DNA of 64,000 nucleotides, taken from Symsagittifera roscoffensis (lineage: Eukaryota; Xenacoelomorpha; Acoela; Convolutidae). The notes below the pieces were generated by a model that saw only the letters and a program-made list of their open reading frames with translations, searched no databases and had not been told where the DNA came from. Below are positions 44,606 to 57,100 of the stretch, in pieces. The stretch covers positions 23,160,360 through 23,224,359 of the forward strand of contig NC_087069.1 of assembly GCF_963678635.1 (NCBI RefSeq). The letters run 5' to 3'. The position numbers and the translations under genes were made by a program. Numbering within the stretch: the first letter of the stretch is position 1; the number at the start of each line of letters is the position of its first letter.

Positions 44606-44989
44606 TGAGTTATAACCGATGGTCTTAACTCATAGAGTAATTTCGGATAGGGTACACCGTCTGCTCGTCACGCTATCTAATTTTCGGCCGGATAGATTCG
44701 TGCAACTTCTTAGTCTAATACCGATCCTAATCTTACTCTTATACTATCTGCTAGGCTCAATAGATCTAGGGTATACTGGTTTATTGCGGCTGCTGAAGTT
44801 CTCTTGGAGAGGCAACTAATTTCTAAGTTAAATTCAAATCTCTCTGGTGCTGAAATTACAAGTAATCTCAGCACTTACAAATAAGTGGGTTGTTAGTTAG
44901 ATGGATCATGATTGGTTAATATTAAATACTTTACAGTGGTAAAATATCTAATTTATCCAATCATAAAATGTAGTTTAGATCAGGTTCCA
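44606..44989 (-). repeat. 5' LTR of copy 1
   Basis: 384 bp, identical to the 3' LTR except for one base ('tatctaatttt' against 'tatcttatttt') and loss of 26 bp inside 'ctatct...gctagg'. The second element keeps those 26 bp, so this is a deletion in this LTR. Confidence 0.95.
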
Positions 44990-47900
44990 CAATGCAGGAA
45001 AATAATTATCATCCGTAAATCCGTCGCTTTCATTAGCTTAACGTTCCTTCTCTTATACCATTCGTTAAATGTCTCAATGGATTGGCTGCCACCAAGAAGT
45101 TGGATTAATTTAGAAAAAAATTGGCCCAAATTAAGCCATCTGCGCCGTCCAACTCAACCATCCGATATGCGTGCGGAATTTATTTGTCTTTTTGACAGAT
45201 TTTGATTTCACTAATTTGAAATTTTTTGGGCCTTTTTTCTGGCTTTCCAAAAATTTCGAATTTCCAAAGTACATTATTTTGTCGAAACAAGGAATAAAGG
45301 AAGCAGGGAATAAATTGTGAAGCGTTATCTGGAAGCAAAAACCGTTACCTTACGAGACAGCAGTTTATTTTAATTGATTTTTTTTGGAAAAAATTGTATA
45401 TATTAAGATTAGAGACGGTCCATACCTTTCAGATAAGCAAAACTGATACAATTTTTTCCTAAATACAAAGAAAATTGAAGTCGCATATTGCCATGATTTA
45501 GATTTCTAATGAGTTTTTTGGCTTTTTGGCACTTGTCGGAAACGCCGATTTTTTAGAAACATTTTTAAAGCATTTCAAATTGTGTGATGATGCTTACTAT
45601 TTTTGCTGTTTTTCACAACATAACCACAATTTTTACATTTCTTCTGGGAACCAAATCTACAAAAATTTTGCAAATACTATTTCATCGGCCCTTTTTTGCC
45701 ATTTCTTTTTGCTGTATAGATTCCTAATAATTACCCACACTTGAAAACTTGTTAAGTCCAAATAATTGATGCTGTTCCAATTTCCTACGCCAACTCTTGA
45801 AACATGTAAAACATTGAAACATCGAAACACTGAAACTCTCTTGAGCAGTAATAACATAAAAAAATTAGCTGTAATAAAACAAAACGATTTTTTCATTCAA
45901 GATTGTTTGTAAAACTCATCCCCCCATGACTATTACTTTTCATAGACTTAGCTTATAGGATTGTACAATTAGCGTTTTTGGCCTATAGAGATCAATTCGG
46001 AAATTTAGCCGTACTCCAGGAAAACAAGCTCTTGATACTGATTTTAGCAGTGACAATCTAGAGAACATAATTTTCTTAAAAAAATGGACAAAAAATACAA
46101 AAATTTTCTAATTTTTTAAGTTTCATTTTTGAAAAAATATATATTCTTTTTTGTCGAGAACAGTTATCTATAAGCTGTTATGTTGTGAGCTCTATTTAAT
46201 ATAGTTAACTGAATATATTAACAAAATCATACAAAATAGCAAATCATGGAAAATTTTGAGCTGTGGCATTTGGAGGCAAGACTTTCAACAACTGAGTGCA
46301 CTTCGACAGCACCAATAAAGGGTTAGGAGTTCCAAATTTTGGCACGGTTAATAAATTTATATTTTTTTACTCCAAAAATACTTATACTAATTGTCGTATT
46401 TCACAGATTTTGATTTCACTCATTTGAAAAATTTTTGACCTTTCAAAGTACATTATTTTGTCGAAGCAAGGAATAAAGGAAGCAGAGAATAAATTGTGAA
46501 GCGTAGTCTGGAAGCAAAAACTGTTACTTTACGAGACAGCAGTTTATTTTATTGACTTTTTTTTTGGTAAAAATGTATATCTTAAGATTAGAGACGGTCC
46601 ATACTTTTGAGATAAGCACAATTGACACAATTTTTTTAAATTATCTTATGGGTTATTTTTTTTGTGTCAATAAGAAAATCTCTAAAAGAGAGATCTCTTG
46701 AACACTTTGGTTCATCTGAACACAAAGTTATACCACGAAACAAAAGTTTCATAGAGATCCTTTCATATGAGTGGAAAAGTTCTCGCGGTAGATGAAGAAT
46801 AAATTTTCCGAATCGATCATGAAACTAAATCAATTTGCTGATGTTTTGGTGTTTAAAAAAGCTTAAAATATGCATCACAAAACGACTATAATGGGGAAGA
46901 AATGAAAAAAAAACTTATAATTTCGAATTAATTGGAAAACTTTTAAAAAAAAAATTCTCATTTTTCATAGGAACCAACGTACACAAAAAGAATAAATTAT
47001 AAGCAATTTAGATGCAACTTCGAAGACAAAAATGGACAAACAAAAGGGATTATAATCAATTATAATCAATTATAATGGATTTTTGTGCAAAACTAATAAA
47101 ATAGAAAAACGCAGAAAGAAAAAATGTAGTGTGAAAAATCGTAGTTGGAAATAACGTAGTAGGAAAAAATTCAGTGTGGGAAATTTCGTAGTGTTTAAAT
47201 CAACCAGTAAATTAATGTATAAAGTGTTTATGACAATTAATAATGATTTTGACTACGAAATTTCTCGCTCCGATTTTATCCACTACGATAATTTGGAAGA
47301 ATCCGCATCCAAGTTTAGGCGTAAATAGTCGTTTATAACGGATTATTATGATGATTTTTGACAATTATAATTGATTATAATTACCAAAATTAGGTCTTCA
47401 AGGGATTTATAATTGATTATAATCGTGATATTTTCCAAGAGATTATTATCTCTTATAATCGATTATAATTGATTATAATTGATTGTAGTTCCTACTAAGA
47501 ACCCTTAAAATCAATTATAATCGATTAAAATCAATTATAATCTCTTATTTTGCCGAAATTTTCTTAGATGCAACTTCGAAGACAAAAATGGACAAACAAA
47601 AGGGATTATAATCAATTATAATCAATTATAATGGATTTTTGTGCAAAACTAATAAAATAGAAGTTTGAATAAAAATAATGGATCGATTATAACTGTATTG
47701 AAAAATAGACAAATAAATAATCGATTATAATCGATTATAATGGATTAAAATTAATTATAATTTGAATTTAAAAAGAGATTTTAATCGATTATTAATTGAT
47801 TAATATTGGATGTTTCTCAATTTTAGTGAGACTGGTACTAAAATTGTAATATAATCAATTATTAACGCTTGAAACTGGATGCGGGAAATACTACGTAATT

Positions 47901-50900
47901 TCGTACTAAGTTATTTTTCACTACGTTACTTCCAATTATACGTTATTTCCGCCTCTCATTTAAACTAGCACAAAAGTATGAGAAACAGTGTTTTTTCCGC
48001 TGCTGGCTAGAGTGTGTCAAACTTCAATCAATCAGTGTTTGAAAAACACGGTCTATTTGTTTAACAGATTTAAATTGATGTCATCATTCAAACCATAATC
48101 AGCCTTCAACCTCATTGTGATTTTTCTTATTTTTGATTAATTGTGTCTGGAGTATGACATAGACAAAACTTTATACTTTCACATGCGAAAAAGGCTAGTC
48201 ATACAACTTTATTGTTTGATCATCACACCAAATCATCATGGAACAGTAGGGATCATTTAATTCTCATATATGACAGTAGTATGAGTGGTTTTCTTTCTCG
48301 AACAAAGGTGTTACCACTGCCGAAATTACAATGAATGATCCCGGAGTCTGGAATGAAAAATATCGTTGCGACAAAATAGGCTACGAAGAAAAAGAAGTCT
48401 AGCAAAAACTCAACCAAAGATAGAAAAAAAGAATATACGTATGTCGATTGAACTAGATGAACAAAAAACTCTCCCTTGAGAAAATCAAAAAAAGTAGATT
48501 TTCTCTACTTCAAATTTAACTTTGAGTATTTTTAATAGTTTTTAACAGTTTTTTAAAGGGAGTACATCAAGGGTTGATTTTGAGCACTCAAAATTTTTTT
48601 GAGTCGTTGTTCTCAAAAAAAGACTGGAAATGTTAGGAAGAAAATCAGCCAATAAAATTAAGTCTGACATGGAATAATTGAATATTTAACAAAAAAATTC
48701 GCCACAAAAACTTATAGGAAAAATTGCATCTGCCGTCATACAAGTTCATCGGCTACAAATTTAACGTCAATCAATTACAACATTGCAATTTTTTGACAGA
48801 TTTTAAGAAATGTGCTATACAAAATCCGTAAACTAAATTGACCGTGTCTCAAATCAGGTCAGCAAAAAAAATCAGTTCGATTTCAAACTTTTTGCTAATT
48901 GTATCCGTAAAAACTAATTATTGGAATCAAATCAACATCGAACAAGACACAAGTAGCAGTCGGAAAAAACTACGTTCTAATGTGGGTTTTTCGATCGTGA
49001 AATTATGTTGTCTTGTTCAGTTAATTAGTTGATATGTGAAGTTGACCCTGGGCTCAATTTTAATTAGAGTGCAGAAATTGAGCGCGCTCAAACTTTCTTG
49101 TAGACTTGCAAGAATGCAGACGGCATTTCAAAATACGGAACGGAAAACAAAATTAATCGCATAAGAAATTTATCCTTTTTCAATCCTTCTAACTTTTCCA
49201 CAGAAGCTCAAAGAGGAGAAAAAAGTTAATCAACAACTGCTTGGACAAAAATCTTCCAAATCACTGTTCTTTCCAATCACTTTTTGAAGCATTTTTTTTG
49301 GATCACACTTAAAAGAAACGAGACCAGTTTTTTGAGTTTTTTTCGAAAAAAGCTTTTAATACTTTTTACTAGTTGTTCAGTTGAAGTAATCAGAGCTTCT
49401 GCAACACTTGTCATAGTATTATAGAATGCTATGATTTTATTTTTTTGCGGTAAACTTCGAATTTTCATCTTGTGTTTTTCAACAAAACTGCATTAACTTT
49501 CAACACTTTTTGGTCCGTTCTGGTTCAAGAACTTCGAAGTCAATTTTAATGTCTGATCCAATCTCTGACCTAAACAACTGCTTTGAAATTCAACATATCT
49601 TCGCCTCACTATTAGAAATTTTAATTTAACCGATTAGGCCACCGATATTGCCAACAGTTTGGTGAAAAATTTTATTTAAACGCCTCAAACACTGCGAAGT
49701 CATAGGATACTAATATTTGAAAATTACACTAATGTGGGATTTTTGTTGCAGCTAAGCGATTCAAATCAACCACAGTTTCATGAAGCCGAGCTGCAAAACA
49801 AGATCATCTTTGAAACTTTTTGAAGAGACACTGCTAAATAACTGTCACACCTTCGAACAAAAATCACAACAAAAAAAACATCCGAGCTCAAATTCGGACA
49901 TGAAAGAACCTTGTAACTTTTTTAAGAAAAAAATTGTTATCAAAAACAGGCAACATTTTTTAAAAAGAAAAACATATTTCGTATCCCTAAAAGCAAGAAA
50001 TTTTTAAAAATATTATTGAAAAATCGATCAAAAAATGTTGAATTAAATTTTATTCAGGCGCTTTAAAGAGCATTTTGAATCTCAATACTTCACCCTGCTA
50101 CCGTTGTCTGTTGACCTGATTTGAAAACCTATGAAGCAGATTTTCATAATTGATTTTTGAAATAATGAATGGTTTTAATAGTCTTTTCTCATTTTTTGCA
50201 GTTTTGATGGTGGAGTAAAAATGTCTTTTAATCAAGCAGTTCAATTAGATATTTGAAAAGGCAATAAAACTTACTGGGCCGAAACGCAGTTATAAAAATT
50301 CATATATATAGATGCTGCCTATTTCGGAAGTCTCGAATTTTTTCCCAGGAAATTATGAAAAAGATAAAGAAAAAATAAATCACACTTTTGAATTTTGGAC
50401 CATGAGAGATAACATTATATACAAAGAGATATCATTTACAGATTTTTGTACATTTATACAAATAATTTTAAACAATAAATCAATTAAAATGACAAGAGCT
50501 GTTTTTTTTTCATGTTAACTGAATTACAAATATACATTATTTTGGAAAGTTGAATAATTGTCACTGACTCATTATAATTTCAAATTAAAGCAAAAAATTG
50601 TATTGTGCTGAAAAATCGAACACTTTTAACTTTAAAATTATTCTTAGTTAAAATTTTCAGTAACGAAACAAGTTTGAGATTTATCAAGGTTCGGTTTAAA
50701 ACTTTAGGCATAAGATTCGACTTCTGTGTGTGTTTTTCACATGATGATCATCTACCTAATAGTTCAAAATTCTGCATTTAAGCAACAATTTTCCAACTTC
50801 AATTTTCTTTTTTTTTCTGTAAGAAAGAATTCCTACATCTGAAAGGAAATGATTTTTTTTTGTTCAGACATCAAAATTTCTTCTACGATTGTTATTCAGT

Positions 50901-50982
50901 TTAGATTAATATTGAAAAGTTCCTCGATTCATTTGACGGTCAAAAAAAATGTTGTTTAGCTCGCTTTAGAAACAGAATCTGT
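44990..50982. other. Gene-free region downstream of the AK9-like gene
   Basis: No supported gene. Two diverged direct copies of about 250 bases lie at 45,196-45,462 and 46,403-46,640, sharing 'tacattattttgtcga' and 'gcagtttatttta'. A foldback element is listed separately. 48-50.9 kb looks like plain AT-rich intergenic DNA, and its short frames have no support. Confidence 0.5.
47009..47953. mobile_element. AT-palindromic foldback element
   Basis: The ends carry inverted 'cgtagt-gaaaa-taacgtagt' motifs (47,125-47,193 against 47,881-47,953). The interior is dense in self-complementary 'gattataatcgattataat' and 'aattataatcaattataat' units. A 95-base block containing 'ggacaaacaaaagggatta' appears twice (47,009-47,105 and 47,571-47,665). 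No ORF is present. This looks like a non-autonomous element expanded from the inside. Confidence 0.6.
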
Positions 50983-51194
50983 TCACGCGATGAGGTTCAA
51001 CTGAGGTTGTGCGTGTTTCAACTGTAAGAAAGAAGCCATTTTGTGGTCGAAATCTATGGGTCTGTGCGCCGGTTCTCTGTAGTTCAAAGTCATGTTATTG
51101 GACAGGTAGTGAATAAGCTCACACTTTTCCTGGAATTGAGCCACCTTCTGCCTATATTTCTTCTTTTTGAACTCAGAGGCGGATGGATTGTTGG
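50983..51194 (-). CDS. AK9: AK9-like terminal exon
   Basis: 212 bases after TTTTTTTCAG, ending at TGA 50,985-50,983. Encodes KYRQKVAQFQEKCELIHYL and NYREPAHRPIDFDHK. No clear AATAAA was seen just downstream. Confidence 0.94.
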
Positions 51195-54100
51195 CTGAAA
51201 AAAATATATATAAATTAAGTGTATCTAGTAGAAGATAAAAAATAGGGCCAAGGTGAAGCAACAATTGCGACTACAAAAAATATCCAAAAATTGCATGAAT
51301 CTGAAGAAAAGGATTACAACAGCAGTTTTCTCTAAAGAATAAAGGCACCAATATGTAATAACTAAGAAGGGTGGGTACTGCGAGGCCTAGGTTGTCATTT
51401 GGGATTTTGTAAAATTGGTGGTTTTTTGAGAGTTTCGGATCGCGGAATCCGTAACAGCAGCTTAATCCTTTGAAGTGTGTGTTGGTTGCGGATTCCGTGA
51501 CCAAAGTATTGAAACGTAGAAGCCACTAAAAGAAATCCGTGACCAATTTTTACCGACGGGGTTGAAGTTTGCAGAAAACTGCCAAATATGACATTTCTGA
51601 AGTTTTGGTAGAGCGTAACAGTTTGAACTGCCTGATCCAAAAAAAACTGAGCAAATCTTTACCTTTAAGATGGAATGCGACATACACCAACGCGGACCTC
51701 GTGGGACTCAAAAAGGGATGTTTCGGCTTCAAAGCGCCAACCGATGTCAGACTCTTAATGATGGCAGAAGCCACAGTCTGTTCCAGGTAGCCAAGCATAG
51801 GCAGTCCAGTGACTGAGAGGGGTTGTTTCTTGGGAGGAAGTTTCTGGGGCAGAGTTAGGTTCCAGTATTTTTCGGGAAGTCTAAAACAGAGAAGTAGCTA
51901 TAATATGATGGTTCTCATTGTTTAATTTTGCAACATTCCATTAACATTTACAACAATCCCAAAAAAGTCTATTCGATCTTAGCCAACAGAAAGTTGGAAA
52001 AACTTGAATGCAATTTTTTAAGTGACAAAAAGCGAAAAAATTGCATGTTGACTAATAGAGCATTATTGATTGCTTTTTATGGAGTTCTTACCGCAGGAAC
52101 TTCTCGAGGTGTTTCTCAGATGAGAAGCAATAGAGTTTCTTCCTGTATTCTGCGACGAAGCTCTCTGCGTCCCCAGGAATAATCGCCTCATATCTAAAAC
52201 AAAACAAAATATTACTTAAAATAGCAGAACAGAAAATTTTAGTGCACATATTAGTAAAACAGACAACAAAGATCGATTACATAAATCATGATGGTATCAA
52301 CAAGAAGACGAATTTTGATGTTTATCAATGCTCGAAAGTCTTAGCTTGATTAGCACAGACCTTTTTGTTCAATTAAAAATCGTAAATTAAAAATAAAGCG
52401 TAAGCAAAAACATTTTCAGCCGTATAAATGAGCGATTTCCGATATGCTGTCTGAAAATGGCTCCAAGTTTAAAAAACCTCAAACTTACCGCAGTTTGCCA
52501 TCTAGGAATGCGACTGGGTCGTATCCTTGGAGTTCTATCCTCTTTGGAAATAAGGACTTCACTTCAGCTGTAGTCCTCCTCCTCGGCAACTCATCCGCCG
52601 GGGGAAGTTCCAAGGGAGCCAGAGGGGGCACATACATCACTAAAAAATTAAATATACATTTTACTCGGCAAATGTTCAACAAAGTGTCATACCTTGAAGT
52701 TGCAATTACATAAAATTACGTAATAACAGCATTACAACAGTGACAATATGTTCCATAACAATAATAATTTTCGGCTTGTTCGAATAGTAATTTTTTCCGG
52801 CTTGTTGGCCTTTCGGCTTAAAGACCAAATTCGAAAGGGGTGGCTTAAACTCTGATTGAATTGCTTCTAGATATGTTAATGATAACTAGTGATTATAATA
52901 ACAAAAACTAACCAGCATTCATGAGGAACTCATCCAACTCCATCTGAGACGCCATCTTGTAGTACTTCCCTCTGAACTCAGCCGCTAAGTCCAGATTGGG
53001 CTGGGTGGAGCAGTCACAGAACTCCCCCCTCAGAGCCAGACTGACCGGACAATACTGACCGAACACTCCGAGGCGCGACGTGAACTCGGTGGGGGTGATA
53101 CAAAGATTCCTGATTGAAGCTGCTTTACCTATTAAAAAAAATCAGAGATTTTACCAATTAAATATTCGGAAACAAAAAAAAACTAAAAAATGAAAAGGTC
53201 TATTTGTACCTTGACTAGTTCTGTCCATGTAGGTTTGGGTGGCCCTGACACTCTCGAATGCGATCTCCTTGCTTTTCTCCCCCACCCACCACTTGCTCAT
53301 AGTCCCATCCACACTGTGGAAGTTATCGTGTTCACGCTTGTACCACTCGATCACCTAGGAAGAGAAAGAAATACATTTCATCAACAAAAAAGAATTGGTT
53401 GAATGCATAGAACTCAATAGTACTCGAAATTATGTATGGTTATAACATCTTTTATTAACCTAATGTTTCTTTTTTTTTCTATTTTCAAACAGAAAAACAG
53501 TTTTGGCCTCATAAATTGATACAATTTTGAATTAATGCGGAATTTGAATTAAAATGGCGTTTTATTATTTAAATGTACCTCATTGACTTCTTTCTGCCAG
53601 GCGGTCAGTCGGATAGCGAGGATCTTGTGAGAGTCATGCAAAGGCAGCACTCTAAAATGGTTAAAACGTTGCTAGATTTTGGGGTGAGGATGCCGTTTAG
53701 ACGAAGGTTGCAATAAACGAAGATGGTTCGCAAATGAAGACGGTAAAGTTTGAATAGACTCATTTTTGAAATACAGTTTCAACATTTCACAGAAAAGAGA
53801 TCAACTAAGAAACTTCACTTCTAATAGTGTTTGAAAGATTGTTTTAGATATCCAAGGTTCGATGAAAAGATCGGATTCTTTGAACAATCACCCTCTTCTA
53901 TAGTGTCTGGTCGGCAATGAACCCCCCACTTTAAGCACAAAATCAGCAGGGGTTCACTGCGTTTACATAATGGTGGGAGGTTGTACAAAAAACAGCTAAG
54001 AATATTGAATTTAGTAACGCATCTGCCCGTTACAATAGGAAGGGAGATTGTTAAAGAGATCCAAAGGTTCCAATAGAAATTTAAGCACAGAAACTACAGA

Positions 54101-57100
54101 TACAGTGCAATTGGCCGACGACTAAATCTAAGATGTCTAGAATATTAACAGAAATAATTACACTCTATCGGGAAGAAGTGGACTGGAATAAAACAAAAAC
54201 GTGTGAATCAAAGAAAACTGAATGAATCAAATAAATCAAATCATAATTCCATCAATTTCTTTGAAAGTCGGAACAATTAACCCTAAAATTAACCCTGTAA
54301 AATTAGGAGCTATAAGAATTAAGCAAAATTAAATGATGTTTAGCGAAATGAATGTTTTGGCAATCAATGTTTTGGCAAAAAAGGAAAAACAACTCCAGAA
54401 AATGATCGCGGTCTACTAAATAACAGCTCATCGTTGGTGTTCCACCCTCTTCTTGGATTCGGAGGTGTGACCGATAATAGATACATTATGTTAGAACTAA
54501 TTCGAAACACTCATCCATCGGCTCTGTTACCTCTCAGCAGATATTCTGTCCTTGGCGCCCCTGATGATGACTTCGTCATTGGGAACCTGCAGCTGAATGA
54601 CCTTGTGGGGCACAATGTGCTGCTCATTTAACAGTTCAATCTGCCGCTTAGTCACTGGGTAGCCATCCAACACAAACCTAGGGGAGAAGAAAACGCGTAT
54701 GCAGATTGATTAAATTATAACAGAGTGCCAATAAACAACCATATGACTGCATTTTATATTCATAAAGGGTGCCACGCACTCAAACTTTCATTTGAATCCA
54801 TGCTAATAGCATCTAAAACGCATCGTTTTTTATCTACCTTCAAACAATTAGGAATGTGAGAAAGTAGTACCTGAAACACTTTTCGTGCAAAATTACCGTC
54901 ATATCCAACCCGTTATATCAATTCAACTTAACCATTTTCTTGTGCACCGAGTACTATTTAGCTATGCTCGAAAATTAGAAACGAAATACTAAAAAATATA
55001 AACAAAAGCCACTTCTCACCCTCTAGTTTGACACTTCATATCCAGTAACTGGCACTGCAGTGCCTGGACAGCCAGTTCATCCGGGAGTGCCTGGCCTCTA
55101 AACAGGTACTCGTTCATCTGGGCTGCCAGGTGGGTGGAGGGGAGGGAGGTGAGGATTGATCGGATGGCCTCCCCTATTGAGAGACGCACCATGCCGAACT
55201 GCGCTGCGAACTTGTTGGCCACTAAAACAAAACTTGATTCTTTTCTTAAGTAAAACATTATGCTACAGATTTATTATTTTGTTAAAAAATATATAAAGTG
55301 CTGATTGAAATTATCAGGAGAAAACGTACGAAATGGGATATTTTACACAAGTTTTGCTCAACCTGGATTGACAACAGACAAAAAAGTTTGAAATTTGGCA
55401 GAATTACAAAAGCGCATACGATTTAGCAAAACTAAGGCTCAAATTTTGACCCCGAAAACGCAATATTTTTGGTTGCTTTTAACTATTAGAAAATTACGCT
55501 GAAACTACACAGTCACAATAGGTGAGTAAATTATATCGAAGTGAGCCTTTTGTGAAAAGTAATAAAGAAGGGTTTGATACCAAAAAAAATTTGCGCAAAA
55601 CGTTGAAACAAGTTTGTGAGTTTGAAAGGTATTTTAAATGGTGGAAAAAAAACAATTTCTTAATCTATCAAACAAAAGTTTAATAACCATATATCATTTA
55701 AAAGGTTACCCTTTCATAAAACTTTATTGGGCCATCCATGAAGCTCTTTTTGAGAAAATTTGCTAATTATTAACCGTGTAGTTTTTGGCGCAAGTTTCGA
55801 GTGAAAAATTTGGCCCCGAATTTTGCAAAAAAAAGAGTGTTCTCACTAGAATACAAAGCGAGAAAAACCAAGGTCGTAACTAAAGAATTTTCTGGTGAAC
55901 GAAGAACAGTGTGAAAAAAAAGGAAAGAAAAACTAAAAGATCGGAACAAAGTTCACAAGTTTTTTAGGCGCTGTTTTAAAATTGATTAATTAATGCTTTC
56001 AATTTTGCGTATTTTATGACATTGAGTACTGGTTTTAAACGCCGAAGTTTATGGCAGTTCGTTATTTTTTGTTGACTTGTAATTTCCGATAATTAGGGTT
56101 AACTTACGTATGAAATGAAATGTTTTCAGTCAGCCACCTACCAAAAACCGATCTACCTCAGAACCGAAACGTGGCTTAAATATGGTCCGCTAATCCGGAC
56201 GGGAACAGTTCTTGGATCCGAAATCTGACCCGGTTGACCTAGGAGCTCTCACCTCTTCTCGCTCTGTTGGGGGGGGGGGGGGGGGGGGAGGATGTTCTTA
56301 CTAGAGTTCATAGCGAGAAAAACCAAGGTGAAAAACGAAGAACAGTGTGTGAAAAAGCCAAAAAAACTAAAAAATCGAAACAAAGTGTTCACAAGTTTTT
56401 CAGGCGCTGTTTTCAGAATTGAATTACTAATAATTTCAATTTTGCGTATTTTATGACATTGAATTCTGCTTTTAAATACCGAAGTGTATGGCAGTTCATT
56501 ATTCTTGTTGACTTGTAATTTGCGATAATTTCGGTTAATTTACTTATGAAATGAAATGTGGTCAGTCTGCCAGCTACCCGAAACCAATCTACCTCAAACC
56601 CGAAACGAGGCAGAAATAAAGAGTGCACCATAATAATTCTATTAAAATGATAAACAAATATTGTTCCAATCATCTTTTGTTAGCCAAATTTGGGAAAAAA
56701 ATGAAATTCTATAATAATTCTATTAAAATGATAAACAAATATTGCTCCGATCATTTTTTTAAGTCAAATTTGAGAAAAAAAATGAAATTTCTATTTTTTC
56801 CTTGTCCGGCTAATTTAGATCAGCTCTGTACAACAATATCCGCCAAACTTAAATTATCAATAGAAACAAAACTACTTGTATCGGGGCGAAGCCCTGATTG
56901 TTCCGAATGCCTTTTAAGATCTATGGAGCAGTAATAACATGAAAAAATTTATGTTATAAAATAAAAGGAAAATTTTTGTTTTAAAATTTGAGATTTTTTC
57001 GGAAAATCATACCCCACACTCCATACAAAGTACAAAAGTATAGATTTCACTCCTCAAAACCAATCAATTATAGCAATTAAGCTTCCTTCAACCAATTTGG

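Larger units (their letters stand above)
26343..44989 (-). mobile_element. 18.6-kb Ty3/gypsy-type env-bearing retroelement (copy 1)
   Basis: Bounded by direct LTRs (26,343-26,752 and 44,606-44,989), each beginning TG and ending CA in element orientation. Both outer flanks have CAAT (26,339-26,342 and 44,990-44,993), a 4-bp target duplication as in insect errantiviruses. Domain order is leader ORF, basic ORF, gag, zinc knuckle, protease, RT, RNase H, integrase, proline-rich ORF, env-like, ORF-X. Integrase downstream of RNase H fits Ty3/gypsy. The LTRs differ by one substitution and one 26-bp deletion, so insertion is recent. Most internal frames are nonetheless interrupted, so autonomy is doubtful. 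At 18.6 kb it is far longer than typical 5-9 kb members. Confidence 0.95.

Noticed and set aside
50312-50518. 68-codon plus-strand frame
   Set aside because: Short, AT-rich, no splice context or known motif.
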